Shown piece after piece: positions 9,023 to 18,329 of a stretch of 64,000 bases of DNA (positions are counted from its first letter, which is position 1; each line of letters starts with the position of its first letter). The notes beneath the pieces are model-generated. The model made no database searches. It worked only from the letters and a program-made list of their open reading frames with translations, and was not told where the DNA came from. The stretch is taken from NCBI RefSeq assembly GCF_022023855.1, contig NZ_CP059450.1, positions 186,001-250,000 on the forward strand, given 5' to 3'. Source of the DNA: Azospirillum brasilense. Its GTDB lineage: Bacteria > Pseudomonadota > Alphaproteobacteria > Azospirillales > Azospirillaceae. The position numbers were made by a program, and so were the translations under genes.

Positions 9023-10546
9023 TCAGCAGGCACCGGCGCCGACGGATGTCCGGTGCGGCAGCTCCCCCGGCGGCCTCGCCATAACCCGCAACGCCCGGTG
9101 CAGCTTGACCAGGGCCAGGGTGTCGCGCTCGCAGTAGGCGAGAAGCGCCCGGCGCACCCGCCCGTTCTCCTCCTCGCTCAATCCGCCGGTGACCAGGCGT
9201 TCAAAGGCGACGGCGGCCGTCGTGCCGTCGGCCACCGTGTCAAGGTCGGCGTAGGTCAGGTCGGGACACAGCGCCGGAGCGACCGTCTTGATGGAGAAGC
9301 GGAACCGGAAACCCGGATGGTAAACCGCGTCGCGCACGACCGGCAGCAGGTCGTGCAGACGGCCGGCGATCTCGTCGAGGGCGCGCGCAAGGTCCGGAAA
9401 CGCCGCGGCCAGCTCCGCAAGGCGGCTGCGCTCGTACGACGAATACACGATGATCGGATGTGGCGAGTCGCGAAGCGCCTTGATCAGGGTCTGCGCGAAC
9501 GCCCGCCGCGGATCGTCGTGGCCATCCGCGAGGAAGTCCTCATGCCCGATCCGGCCATCGCCATCCACGCGATGCAGCGACCACTGAAACGGCAGGGCCT
9601 GGTACGGGCGGGTGTCCGGATACAGGGGAATGGCCGGCAGCATCGCCTCGAAATCCAGATACACGGCCGGCGGTCCGAAGGGGACAAGACGGGCCGCGAG
9701 GCCCGGCTCGACAATCGGCTCTCCCCGCCGGATGGCGTCGCGGATGCGCGTCTGTGCGGCCGTCAATCCGGCGTGATCGGGAATGTCGCGGATGGCATGG
9801 ATTCCGTCGGCGGCCAGCGCCTCATGGCGGCTGTGGGAGAGATGCGGCAACCAGCCGATCCAATCCTCAGGCAGTGCGGTCGAGCAATGCTCCCAGTGCT
9901 CGCAGGTGCCGTGGCGCAGACAGCGCTTGGACGGCTCCACGGCCGGCTCCGCGTCCCGGCCCACGACGCGCAGCTGGTGCGACAGCGTGGCGGGCACCAG
10001 CGAGCGCCGGGACTCGACGGCCGGCGCGACTTCGACGCGGGCGAAGACATCGGGCCACGCAATACCATGCGAGCCGCGGGCGTAGCGGCTGTTCACGTGC
10101 AGCAGTTCCATGGAGTCGACGCGGACCGCACAGCCGTCGAGAACGTGGGCCTGCAGCGCAACGTCGTCGATGTACTCGTCCCGGACCGCGCCGCCGCTCT
10201 TCACCTCGCGCAGCCCCCAGCACCCACCCGGGCGACGCTCCAGGACATCGACGCGGATGCGAACGGCGTCATGCTCGAAGGCCGCCTCGAAAATGGCGCC
10301 GACTCGCGGGTCCTGCATCAGGGCGCGGGTACGGGCCACGGCGGCGGCATGCTCCCAGGGCGGCTCGTCGATCAGAACGCCGTCGGCGAACAGGCGATGG
10401 GCGTGCCGCCCGATTCTCTGGCCGACCTCCTGCGGGGAGCCCGGCACAGGCTCCTGGTGCGGCTGCGGCCGATGGACGGTCCGCCACAGGCGGCGCACGC
10501 AGTGCAGCCCCAGCATGTAACGGGACTTGGTCAGGTACTCAGGCAT
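9023..10546 (-). CDS. DUF2779 domain-containing nuclease
   Basis: A 507-residue protein typical of DUF2779. The N-terminal Cas4/RecB-like region has LREVKSGG (about 116-123) and VALQAH as nuclease motifs. A Cys cluster, CLRHGTCEHWEHC (about 208-220), looks like an iron-sulfur ligand set. The C-terminal half has the DnaQ/RNaseH-like signatures VYLDFEAMLP (about 290), YSSYERSRLAE and YCERDT. The family is uncharacterised but has two predicted nuclease folds. The start is an ATG at 10546, divergent from the nuclease-helicase gene at 10900. Confidence 0.9.
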   Translation of the reverse strand: MPEYLTKSRYMLGLHCVRRLWRTVHRPQPHQEPVPGSPQEVGQRIGRHAHRLFADGVLIDEPPWEHAAAVARTRALMQDPRVGAIFEAAFEHDAVRIRVDVLERRPGGCWGLREVKSGGAVRDEYIDDVALQAHVLDGCAVRVDSMELLHVNSRYARGSHGIAWPDVFARVEVAPAVESRRSLVPATLSHQLRVVGRDAEPAVEPSKRCLRHGTCEHWEHCSTALPEDWIGWLPHLSHSRHEALAADGIHAIRDIPDHAGLTAAQTRIRDAIRRGEPIVEPGLAARLVPFGPPAVYLDFEAMLPAIPLYPDTRPYQALPFQWSLHRVDGDGRIGHEDFLADGHDDPRRAFAQTLIKALRDSPHPIIVYSSYERSRLAELAAAFPDLARALDEIAGRLHDLLPVVRDAVYHPGFRFRFSIKTVAPALCPDLTYADLDTVADGTTAAVAFERLVTGGLSEEENGRVRRALLAYCERDTLALVKLHRALRVMARPPGELPHRTSVGAGAC

Positions 10547-10899
10547 CGGCGGTCCCTCGCACTGGCTGCGGCTCCCTCAGCGTCGTCGGGCGTGATCGGC
10601 TCGTGGGCACGCCGCCGGGTGGCCGGAGCCGGTCGGTGGCGTCCGCGGACCGCCCCGGGACCGGACGGTTCACGCTGGAGGGCATGGTCCTGCGAAGCAG
10701 GTTTAAATTGTGTCAACGGCATGCGTTCAGACGCGCGGCGGCAGCGCGCGCAAACGGAGAAACAGCGCGGGTGTTTTGCGCGGGGAAACCATCCGCGCGC
10801 TGCCGAACCGCCCTGGTCGCAACTTTTTAACCAGGCTGCGGCATCGTCGCGCTTCCATTCACCAGAGGCTGGACCGCTGCGCGGCCGGTGCCGACCAAC
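10547..10899. other. Divergent intergenic region
   Basis: 353 bases between the DUF2779 gene and the nuclease-helicase gene. No gene or recognisable promoter motif is seen. Confidence 0.4.
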
Positions 10900-12615
10900 A
10901 TGGCCACTGTTTACCCCAAGGACGTCTTTGAACCCTGCGCGTTCGGGATGGCGGCGCTGCCGTTCAGCCATCACCATGAACTCACGACGCTGCGGCGGCT
11001 GCGCGACGCGCTTCCCGATCACTACACCATCTTCCATTCGGCGCATGTAGCCTGGTGGAACGGCAAGGGCGCGTCGTTCGCCGAGGCCGACTTCGTCATC
11101 GTCAACCGGGACGGCGACGCGCTGATGATCGAACAGAAGAACGGCCGGCTCGAGGAGACCGGCAACGCTCTGTTCAAAACCTATGAGGACGGTCCGAGCG
11201 ACGTCGTCTGCCAGATGACGCGCTGCGCCGACGGCCTGCGCGACGGCTTCCGCAAGGCAACCGGGGGCAGGCTGGCGTTGTCGATGCTCCTCTACTGCCC
11301 CGACCACACGCTGGGCAGCATCAACGCGGCCGCGCTCCCGCGCGAGCTGGTCGTGGACCGGCCGCGGGCGCCGCAGCTGGTGACCATCATCGAAAAGTGC
11401 CTGGGGCGGGGAACGGGGGGAAGCAAGCACGGTCCGCAGCATCAGCGGGTCATCGAGTTCCTGCGCAATCAGTTCCAGCTGACGGTGTCGAAGGAACGCC
11501 AGATGGAGTTGCACCGCATCAGTGCGGAGCGGCTCACCGGCGGGCTGGTCGACGCGTTGCGCCGCTTCGAAATGCAGCCGTTGCGTCTGCGCGTGGAAGG
11601 AACCGCGGGATGCGGCAAAACCGACATTGCCCGCCATTACGTCGAGCGCTGGTCGGGTGCGGAACGGCAGACGCTTCTGGTGTGCTTCAACAACGCGCTG
11701 GCGGCGGCGCTCCAGGAGCGGATCGGGGGCAAGGCCAAGGTGGCAACCATCCTCGGGTTTTGCCGGGAATTCATGGAAAGCCGGGGCGAGACCATCGACT
11801 TTGCCCAGGCCGGGCAGGCGGGTTTCTGGTCGAACTTCCTGGAGCGCATGGAAGCCCTGATCATCACCGAGCCGCCAAGCGGCGCGTGGCTGTTCGATGG
11901 CCTGATCGTCGACGAAGGCCAGGACTTCGAGCCCGGACAGTTTCAGATCCTGCGCTTCTTCCTGCGCGAGGATGCCGACATCGTGTGGCTCGAAGACTGG
12001 CGACAGAACCTGTATGGCAAGCCGGCCTTTCGCAAGGACGGCTTCGTCACCTTCCACGCCGACGGAAATTTCCGCACGCCGCTGCGCATCGCGTCCTTCG
12101 TGCAGCGCGCGCTCGGCGTTCCGTTCAACTGCCTGAACCCGGTTCCCGGCGAGGGCGTGTACGTCTTTGACTACGGCACCGAGGCCCAGCAGCTGGCGCT
12201 TCTGGCCGAACGCATCGACACCTGTCTGAGGCGCGGCTTCGCGGCCGACCAGATCGTCGTGTTGAGCGCGCGCGGGCTCGATCACGCGGTCTTCCGCACG
12301 TCGGAGCGTCTGGCAGCGGTCGCCCTCCGCCGCTTTCAGGGCTACGATGCCGCCGGCCGACCGCAGTTCACCAGCGGTCATCTGCTCTGCGACTCGATCT
12401 GGCGTTACAAGGGACTCGAGGCGCCGGTCGTCATCCTGACCGACGTCGACCCGATGCATGACCGGTCGGACGATGGTCCGACACCGGCGGCACGCGCCCT
12501 TCCCGTCCTGTATTGCGGCATGACCCGGGCGACGTGGCGCCTGGAACTCCTCATGGCGCGCAAGAACCCGCTGTTCGCCCGGTTCGGGAAGATTGCCGCG
12601 GCCTGCCGGTCCTGA
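10900..12615 (+). CDS. NERD-like nuclease / superfamily 1 helicase fusion
   Basis: A 571-residue protein. The N terminus (about 50-90) has EADFVIVNRDGDALMIEQKNG, a D...ExK nuclease core like NERD domains. The rest is a UvrD/PcrA-type helicase: Walker A EGTAGCGKTDIAR (about 229-241), Walker B LIVDEGQDFEP, and the C-terminal motif VLYCGMTRATWRLEL. Helicase-nuclease combinations of this sort occur in phage-defence and repair loci. The ATG at 10900 is preferred to the in-frame GTG at 10888. It converges on the IMPase-ARH gene. Confidence 0.88.
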   Translation: MATVYPKDVFEPCAFGMAALPFSHHHELTTLRRLRDALPDHYTIFHSAHVAWWNGKGASFAEADFVIVNRDGDALMIEQKNGRLEETGNALFKTYEDGPSDVVCQMTRCADGLRDGFRKATGGRLALSMLLYCPDHTLGSINAAALPRELVVDRPRAPQLVTIIEKCLGRGTGGSKHGPQHQRVIEFLRNQFQLTVSKERQMELHRISAERLTGGLVDALRRFEMQPLRLRVEGTAGCGKTDIARHYVERWSGAERQTLLVCFNNALAAALQERIGGKAKVATILGFCREFMESRGETIDFAQAGQAGFWSNFLERMEALIITEPPSGAWLFDGLIVDEGQDFEPGQFQILRFFLREDADIVWLEDWRQNLYGKPAFRKDGFVTFHADGNFRTPLRIASFVQRALGVPFNCLNPVPGEGVYVFDYGTEAQQLALLAERIDTCLRRGFAADQIVVLSARGLDHAVFRTSERLAAVALRRFQGYDAAGRPQFTSGHLLCDSIWRYKGLEAPVVILTDVDPMHDRSDDGPTPAARALPVLYCGMTRATWRLELLMARKNPLFARFGKIAAACRS

Positions 12616-12740
12616 CGACGGGGCTCCATGGCCACCCGCTCCGGCGGGCGGGCGTGACCCGCCGCGGGCCACAACGCGCGCGGCGCGCGCGCCGGATGGA
12701 TCGGGCAGGAGCGGGGACGCTCCGCACCGCCCGCCCGTCG

Positions 12741-14654
12741 TCACGTGCCCGGGCCGCCGCTGGCGGAGGCCGCGGTCCGGGACGTGACAGGCCCGGTGGC
12801 GAGCAGGGCCTCAGCGATCTCCAACGCGCGGTCGGGCCAGAAATGCGGCGGCCGGACCCGGCGGGCACCGGCGCGGGCGGATGGCCGGCAGGTGAGGATG
12901 GCCGTCGCCCACCGCTCGGGCACGCCGGCGCGGCCCTCGACAGCCCCCAGCAGCGCGCCGGCGATGGCGGCGTTGGTGTCCGTGTCGCCGCCGCAGGACA
13001 CGGTGGCGATCACACCGTCCTGCAGGGACGCACCGGCCAGCAGCCGGTGAAAGGCGTTCTGCAGCGCGATGAGCGCCCATCCCTGGTGCGTCTCGAAATC
13101 GGCGGGCGGCGCGGCGGCGGCGCGAAGAGCGCCGGTGACGCTGGGGGCGCGATCGTTCCGCACGGCCCGCAGCGCCGCCTCGTAGACGTCCCGGCGGTCG
13201 GCACCGGTCACCGCGACCGCGATGCCGGCGGTCAGGGCGGCGCAGGCCTCGGCGCAGACCGGGTGCGGGTGCGTCAGCGCGCTGTCGGCCCGTGCCGCTT
13301 CGGCGGCCTGGTCCGGCCGTCCGGCGTGCAGCAGCCCGATCGGGGCCACGCGCATCAGCGACCCGTTGGCCTGGCTGACGGCGCTGGCCGCCCGGTGCGC
13401 CGCCTCCCGCCGCGCCGGGGAGGCAACGCGCGCCGCGGCTTCCAGCGCGGTCGCCGTCGTGCCGCCGATGTCGAACGGCGCCGAATGGAACCAGTCGACG
13501 TAGGCGTCGAGGACCCGATCGGCGTCGTACCGGCCGGCGGCGATGATCGCGCGCGCCAGGGCGAGAGCCAGTTCCCCGTCGTCGGTCGGCTGGCCGGCGA
13601 TCGTGTTCCACGTCCCGCCGTCCACCAGGTCGCGGACGCCGTCGGGATGGCGGGCGCGGATCGCGGCGGCGCTTTCGAACTCGACGCGCGAACCGAGGGC
13701 GTCGCCGGCCAGCAACCCGAGCAGGCATCCCTGGGCACGGGCCAGACACGCCGGGTCGGCCGCGCGCGGCCAATCGACCGAATCCCCCCGTGGGCTCGTC
13801 TTCGCCATCGAAGCCGCACCCGGCAGGACCGAGGACCATGGGCGCCGCCGCAGGTCGTCGACCGCCTCCGGCGCGCCGCCGAAACACCACCGCGTCGCGC
13901 CGCGGTCGTGATCGTCGTAACGGATGGCGTGTCCGCGCTCGTCGACGAGGGTTCCGCCGGACGCACGCAGCAATGCGTGCCCGGCGGCAAAGTCCCATTC
14001 GCAGGGAGCCGCCAGCGAAACGCCGGCAATGGCATCGCCGGCGGCCACCCGGGCGAGCCGGTAGGCAATGCTCGGCAGCGGGAGGAACCGACCGGGTTGC
14101 ACGCACGTCTGGTTGGCCTCGGTTCGCCGCCACGCCGCCTGCGAGACGATGACGATGCTCCCCGGCGCGAGCCGGCCACCGGACAGGTCGGTTTCGATCG
14201 GCAGGCCGTTGCGCCGCAGCGGCCCGCAGCCCTCCGCCCAGGCGATGAGATCACCGCCGTCGTCGGGAAAGGCGAAGGCGTAGACGACGCCGAGCACGGG
14301 GACGTGGTTGCGCAGGAGCGCGATCGACACCGCCGTGCCGCGACGGTAGCCCTTGAGGAAGGCCGAGGTTCCGTCGTGCGGATCGACCAGCCAGCGGTGC
14401 GGGGCGCCCGGTTGCTCGACCGCCCCGGTCTCCTCGCCGCGATAGCTGCAGGGCAGAACGGCGAGCAGACGCCGCCGGATCATCCATTCGGCCTCCTCGT
14501 CGGCGGGCATGTGCCCCTCAGCGCCACGGGGACCGCCCGGCCGGTGCAGCTCGGCGCGCAGGTGGGCGCCGGCGTCGAGCGCGGCCTGCACGGCGGCCTC
14601 GAGCACGGGGCGAAGGTCGAACGGGACAGCGGAGGGCATCGGGGGTTCGGTCAT
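12741..14654 (-). CDS. Inositol-monophosphatase-like / ADP-ribosylglycohydrolase fusion
   Basis: A 637-residue two-domain protein. Residues 1 to about 270 are an inositol monophosphatase/CysQ-type phosphatase: RGEETG, WLVDPHDGTSAF (metal-binding DPxDGT) and CEWDFAAGHALL. Residues about 300-610 are an ADP-ribosylglycohydrolase: GLLAGDALGSRVEF, PTDDGELALALA and CGGDTDTNAAIAG. Both active sites look intact. The combination implies removal of a phosphate and an ADP-ribosyl-type group from one substrate or pathway, which is inference. The ATG at 14654 has GAGGAG upstream, and shared element copy 3 lies about 50-65 bases upstream. Covalent fusion of these two enzymes is unusual. Confidence 0.9.
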   Translation of the reverse strand: MTEPPMPSAVPFDLRPVLEAAVQAALDAGAHLRAELHRPGGPRGAEGHMPADEEAEWMIRRRLLAVLPCSYRGEETGAVEQPGAPHRWLVDPHDGTSAFLKGYRRGTAVSIALLRNHVPVLGVVYAFAFPDDGGDLIAWAEGCGPLRRNGLPIETDLSGGRLAPGSIVIVSQAAWRRTEANQTCVQPGRFLPLPSIAYRLARVAAGDAIAGVSLAAPCEWDFAAGHALLRASGGTLVDERGHAIRYDDHDRGATRWCFGGAPEAVDDLRRRPWSSVLPGAASMAKTSPRGDSVDWPRAADPACLARAQGCLLGLLAGDALGSRVEFESAAAIRARHPDGVRDLVDGGTWNTIAGQPTDDGELALALARAIIAAGRYDADRVLDAYVDWFHSAPFDIGGTTATALEAAARVASPARREAAHRAASAVSQANGSLMRVAPIGLLHAGRPDQAAEAARADSALTHPHPVCAEACAALTAGIAVAVTGADRRDVYEAALRAVRNDRAPSVTGALRAAAAPPADFETHQGWALIALQNAFHRLLAGASLQDGVIATVSCGGDTDTNAAIAGALLGAVEGRAGVPERWATAILTCRPSARAGARRVRPPHFWPDRALEIAEALLATGPVTSRTAASASGGPGT

Positions 14655-14701
14655 GCAGGGGCTCCTCGGTGGTGGCACACCGCGTCATCGTCCACGCACG
14701 C

Positions 14702-14719
14702 CGCGTCAGATCCGGTCGC
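14702..14719 (-). promoter_or_regulatory. Shared 18-bp upstream element, copy 3
   Basis: On the minus strand GCGACCGGATCTGACGCG, 16/18 identical to copies 1 and 2, centred about 56 bases upstream of the IMPase-ARH start. It is a candidate operator. Confidence 0.5.
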
Positions 14720-14830
14720 AGCCGACCGCCCGGAGCCGCGCCCATGGTGGGCGCGGCCGAGGGTGCGAGCGCCCCCCGGACAGCCGGCGCATCCGGCCAA
14801 CGTCCGCGTGGTCCATGGAGGTGCCGTCGG

Positions 14831-15256
14831 TCAGCGGGATGGAACCAGACGCGCCGGGCGGCCGCGTTCAACGAACACGACGGCGTTCTGGCCGAAGGAA
14901 CGGCCCAGGATTGCGGCGTCGCGGAGTGGCGTTCCGAGGATCAGCAGGCTTGGCTCGCTTGCCCGCTCGGCTTGGGGCGACCGCCCTTCTCCGGGCAGGC
15001 GGCGCCGGCCCCGCCGGCCGATTATGCCCCGCAAGCGCTGGTGGGGCCGCCGGTTCGCCACCCGGCTGCACGGTCGGCTGCGCGGCGCCCAGGCGGTGAC
15101 GAAGGCCGCGCGGTGCACTCCCCTGATCATCAGCAGCCGATCAACGCGAGAACACGATGTCCCGATCGTGATGGCAGTCTCCTGCCGTCCATCGAAGACG
15201 GCGAAGACGGTCCCGGCGTGGGCGTCCCACAAGGATGAAGGGATGGGATGGTTCAT
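14831..15256 (-). CDS. DUF3293 domain-containing protein
   Basis: A 141-residue protein with DUF3293 hallmarks: FVTAWAPRSRP, then VANRRPHQRLRGII, PGEGRSP, and EPSLLILGTPLRDAAILGR followed by FGQNAVVFV at the C terminus. The function is unknown. The start at 15256 (MNHPIPSSLWD) matches where the family homology begins; the upstream in-frame extension to 15400 is low-complexity. It is upstream of and on the same strand as the IMPase-ARH gene, with about 175 bases between them. Confidence 0.75.
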   Translation of the reverse strand: MNHPIPSSLWDAHAGTVFAVFDGRQETAITIGTSCSRVDRLLMIRGVHRAAFVTAWAPRSRPCSRVANRRPHQRLRGIIGRRGRRRLPGEGRSPQAERASEPSLLILGTPLRDAAILGRSFGQNAVVFVERGRPARLVPSR

Positions 15257-15478
15257 GAGCGGTCTTGGAGGGAATCGGGCCTGTGCCGGCGAGGGGGGCG
15301 TGGGAACGATAGCGGTCGTCCCGGACGACGGCCAGGGTGCCGCCCGAGGAGGCTGCCGCTCGCCCTTCCTGGCCGCCGTTCCCCGGTGAGCGGCCGACAA
15401 GCCGGCACGGATGGCGTTTGCGTACCGTGGCGCCGCAGCGCCGTGCCGTTCCGGCGTTTCCTTTCGGCGCGCGGGGCA

Positions 15479-15832
15479 TCAGTTGGGCCGGCCATTCGGC
15501 ATCCGGACAAGGCCGGGCATCACTCGATCGATGCAACGGGCGAGGTCAAGCGCCTCGAGGCCGCCCTCGTCGAAGCCGGCGGCGCGGCTTTCGGCTCGGC
15601 GCGTCGCCTCCTCGGCGAGAATGCGCTGTTCGAGGTGGGCCACGGCGTTGGGGCCGGCTGCCCTGGCCGCCCGGTCCTCGTCCCTTTGCCGGTCGAGGTC
15701 CGTGGCGGAGTCGCGGATGTCCGCGACCGCCTGCGCGCGCGCCTCCGGAGGTCCGAAGAGGCCGATCGGGCGGAGCAAGGCGATCAGCATGCCGTCGAAC
15801 AGCGTCGGTCCCGGCACCGTCATCCGACGCAT
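15479..15832 (-). CDS. Hypothetical small protein
   Basis: A 117-residue frame, acidic and Ala/Arg-rich, mostly helical by composition, with no recognised family. Coding support is moderate, since the surrounding GC bias makes open frames common. Confidence 0.4.
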   Translation of the reverse strand: MRRMTVPGPTLFDGMLIALLRPIGLFGPPEARAQAVADIRDSATDLDRQRDEDRAARAAGPNAVAHLEQRILAEEATRRAESRAAGFDEGGLEALDLARCIDRVMPGLVRMPNGRPN

Positions 15833-15875
15833 CCGGGGCTCGGGTGGGGTTGCCGCGCGGCGCGCCGTTGTCCGC

Positions 15876-16091
15876 TCAGGACGCAGAGAACGCCGTCACG
15901 GTCGGTGTCAGACGACATGAGAAATTCACCCAGCCGCGCACGGTCTTGCGATTGACGCCGAGCGTGCGCGCGGTCCGCTCCATCGGCCAGCCTTGACCAT
16001 GCAGGGCCATCGCCACGGTAGAGCGGCCTCGCCGAACGGCATCACGGTCCGTGGCGGACAGTTCGGCCTCCGGCTGTGGATCGCTGTCCAA
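15876..16091 (-). CDS. Small helix-turn-helix protein or remnant
   Basis: A 71-residue frame with a homeodomain-like helix-turn-helix: MERTARTLGVNRKTVRGWV at about residues 37-55. It could be a small regulator, but such HTH segments are also the N termini of transposases, and the adjacent stretch to 16483 looks like mobile-element debris. A remnant is therefore equally likely. Confidence 0.4.
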   Translation of the reverse strand: MDSDPQPEAELSATDRDAVRRGRSTVAMALHGQGWPMERTARTLGVNRKTVRGWVNFSCRLTPTVTAFSAS

Positions 16092-16483
16092 GCCCAGGCT
16101 ACGGTGCAGCGCTCTCTATCGAATTGGATCGGATCATAAATCATGCTCCATAGGTGGTCTTCCATCAGCGCCTATGGAGGTCATCCTGAGAGTTCGAAAT
16201 CGTCGAAAAATCGGCAGCTTGATCGATCTCAGCTCGTGGCCCAGGCTTGGACGCCGGTCCACAGCGGTGCCCTTAAGATGCTGCTCCAGGCGGTGGAAGG
16301 GCCGCAGATGCAGCGGACCGCTCACCCGGCGCAGTCATCCCTCTTCAGCTCAAAGTAGCAGCCCATCAGCACCTGCCGGGACGTCCCTGCTGCGAACAGC
16401 TTCTTGAACGGCGTCGTTACGCCGCGACGCTTTCAAGAATTGCGCGGCCCGGAGAGCGGACGTCGGGTGCTGTGACTGGGGAC
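16092..16483. other. Unassigned stretch, possible mobile-element debris
   Basis: About 390 bases without a complete gene. On the minus strand, around 16325-16400, a peptide ending LMGCYFELKRDDCAG is open. Below it another frame contains HLKGTAVDRRPSLGHEL. These read like degraded pieces of a coding sequence, possibly a transposase, of no identifiable family. Confidence 0.3.
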
Positions 16484-17413
16484 TCATGTCTGTGCGAATT
16501 CACAGGCCGGGTCCGGGCCGTGCGGTTCCGGACCGCTGTCCGCACAACGCCGGGCAACGATCAAACGATACCGGCCATCACACAGCTGGGAGGCGGCGAC
16601 ACGGCCCGTGCAATAGGACCCGGCATCAAGGTTCAGGCGCCCACACCGCAGGCGGTGTCCACCTCCCGGTGCCCGCTGTTCCGTGTCCAGCACCTCCGGC
16701 TCGGGCGTGTGTCCGTGAACGACCAGCAAGTCCTCGGCAAAGGTTTCGGCACGGTGGCTGAGAAACGGCTCTCGAATCCAGGCCCAGTGGTGGTCAACCA
16801 GCGCGTCCCACGGTTGCTGAAGGGTCTGGAAAGTGTCCGTCCGCGGGTCGATTCCGGCGTGGACGAACAGCGTCTTGCCAACCCGACGATGTCCGGTCAT
16901 GGCCGACAGCATGGCCGTCACCGGAGCGGGCACCACGGCCGCCAGCCGGTCTCGGACGTCGTCCTGCAAAGCCGCCTCGAACATCCAGCCGCTCCTGGAG
17001 GGGTGCTTGCGAGCGAGCGCCCGTTCGACCTCGTCCATGTCGATGCCAAAGCTGTTCAGCGCCGCCCCGCCGCCGTTGGCGCACCACGTGAACAGACACG
17101 GATGCCCCTCCATGAACAGGCGCATCATCTGTTCGTGGTTTCCCATCAGGCGATGCATGGCGCCGACACCGTGGTCACGTGCGGAGCGGGCCGCGAGTTC
17201 CAAACACCGCCGGCTGTCCGGTCCTCGGTCGATCAGATCGCCGAGATACGTCAGCCGCGTGGACGGGCGACCGCCCGCAAGGCGAGCCACCGTCTCGAGC
17301 ACGGCCTCAAGCAGGTCGGCGTGCCCGTGGACGTCGCCGACGGCGAACTCTTCGGTGGCGCCGACGACCAGCCGATGCGAAAAGACCCAAGGCGAAAGGG
17401 TGACGCTGATCAT
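16484..17413 (-). CDS. PP2A/ApaH-like serine-threonine or dinucleotide phosphatase
   Basis: A 309-residue metallophosphatase with the complete ordered motif set GDVHGH (about 26), GDLIDRGPDS (about 58), GNHE (about 92), VHAGID and VHGHTP, followed by NLDAG. This is the bacterial PP2A-like/ApaH/PrpE group, which hydrolyses phosphoproteins or nucleoside polyphosphates such as Ap4A. The start is an ATG at 17413. It is the last gene of the minus-strand LRR-MoxR-vWA-ARH-MPE unit, 214 bases after the preceding gene, so it may have its own promoter. Confidence 0.88.
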   Translation of the reverse strand: MISVTLSPWVFSHRLVVGATEEFAVGDVHGHADLLEAVLETVARLAGGRPSTRLTYLGDLIDRGPDSRRCLELAARSARDHGVGAMHRLMGNHEQMMRLFMEGHPCLFTWCANGGGAALNSFGIDMDEVERALARKHPSRSGWMFEAALQDDVRDRLAAVVPAPVTAMLSAMTGHRRVGKTLFVHAGIDPRTDTFQTLQQPWDALVDHHWAWIREPFLSHRAETFAEDLLVVHGHTPEPEVLDTEQRAPGGGHRLRCGRLNLDAGSYCTGRVAASQLCDGRYRLIVARRCADSGPEPHGPDPACEFAQT

Positions 17414-17627
17414 CGCTTGCGGTCTTTCTCTGGGTTCAACAGGGGCGGTCTGCGCCGCAGGCGTTGCCGTGCCGGCCCTGCAGACATCGCCTCACAAGAC
17501 GGTGTTGCGGCGACAGCCGGCGATGCGCATCGGTGCGGCGGCGCGAGCCGTGGCCCGCGCCGGACTGAGGCCACCGGGCACGTCGCAGGCCGTCATCGCC
17601 GGCGACCGTGTCGACCGCAACGGGGGC

Positions 17628-18302
17628 TCACGCCACCACGGCCAGTTCTTTGAAATCCCGGAAAAGCGTCTGGTCGCGACGCTGTCGTCGGTAGCCGCGC
17701 GGGTTGCTCACCAGACGGACGCCGTCGAGGGTGGCGTCGATCTCAATATGCGCATGGCCGAAGACGACGGCGGTGGGTTTGGTCGCCTTGGGGGGCACGC
17801 GCTCGAGCAGATTGTTGCATTTCTCCCGCAGGTCTAGGCCGACGAGGGGGCCGATGCGCGGTGTTGGGACGAAATGGGAGACGATCACGATGCGATCGAC
17901 GGCCGCGGCAGCCTCAAGGCTGCGCAGACCCTCTTCGGTCCGGGTGAACTGGCCGTCGTCGGCCGGAGTGAGGCATCCTCCGACGTAGCCGACGCGCGTC
18001 ACGGGATCAATGTGCAGGCCCTGGGCCTGCAGGTCGAGGACGTGGAGGTTGGGCGCGCGGGCGTGGGTCGGGAGTCCCTTCTCGTGATTGCCCCACGTCG
18101 CCACCACGCTGCGGAAACGCCGGGCGGCCGCGTTGAGGGCGTCGATGGCGTCATCGACCTGCTCGGCGGTGTCCCCGGCGACGACCAGGGTGTCGTCGGA
18201 ACCACCGGCATAGGCGGAAACGTCGAAGCGCCCCAGCCAGCCGAACGGGCCGCCGCTCATCGCGTTGTCCAGGTGAAGATCGGAGACGTGAAAAATGCGC
18301 AT
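17628..18302 (-). CDS. Calcineurin-like metallophosphoesterase
   Basis: A 224-residue protein with HVSDLHLDN (residues 4-12), VVAGDTAEQV (about 41), WGNHE (about 71), VSHFVPTP and FGHAHIE, the five-block metallophosphoesterase signature. The substrate is unknown; the family includes nucleases, nucleotide phosphodiesterases and phosphatases. It lies 27 bases downstream of the ARH gene on the same strand, so it is almost certainly co-transcribed with it. Cleavage of an ADP-ribose or cyclic-phosphate product is plausible, but that is inference. Confidence 0.88.
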   Translation of the reverse strand: MRIFHVSDLHLDNAMSGGPFGWLGRFDVSAYAGGSDDTLVVAGDTAEQVDDAIDALNAAARRFRSVVATWGNHEKGLPTHARAPNLHVLDLQAQGLHIDPVTRVGYVGGCLTPADDGQFTRTEEGLRSLEAAAAVDRIVIVSHFVPTPRIGPLVGLDLREKCNNLLERVPPKATKPTAVVFGHAHIEIDATLDGVRLVSNPRGYRRQRRDQTLFRDFKELAVVA

Positions 18303-18329
18303 GCTCGCCTCGTTTGCTCGGAACTCTGT

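Noticed and set aside
8822-11050. 742-codon plus-strand frame opposite the DUF2779 gene
   Set aside because: It has shadow-like composition and runs across two real genes; the minus-strand frame carries the DUF2779 motifs.
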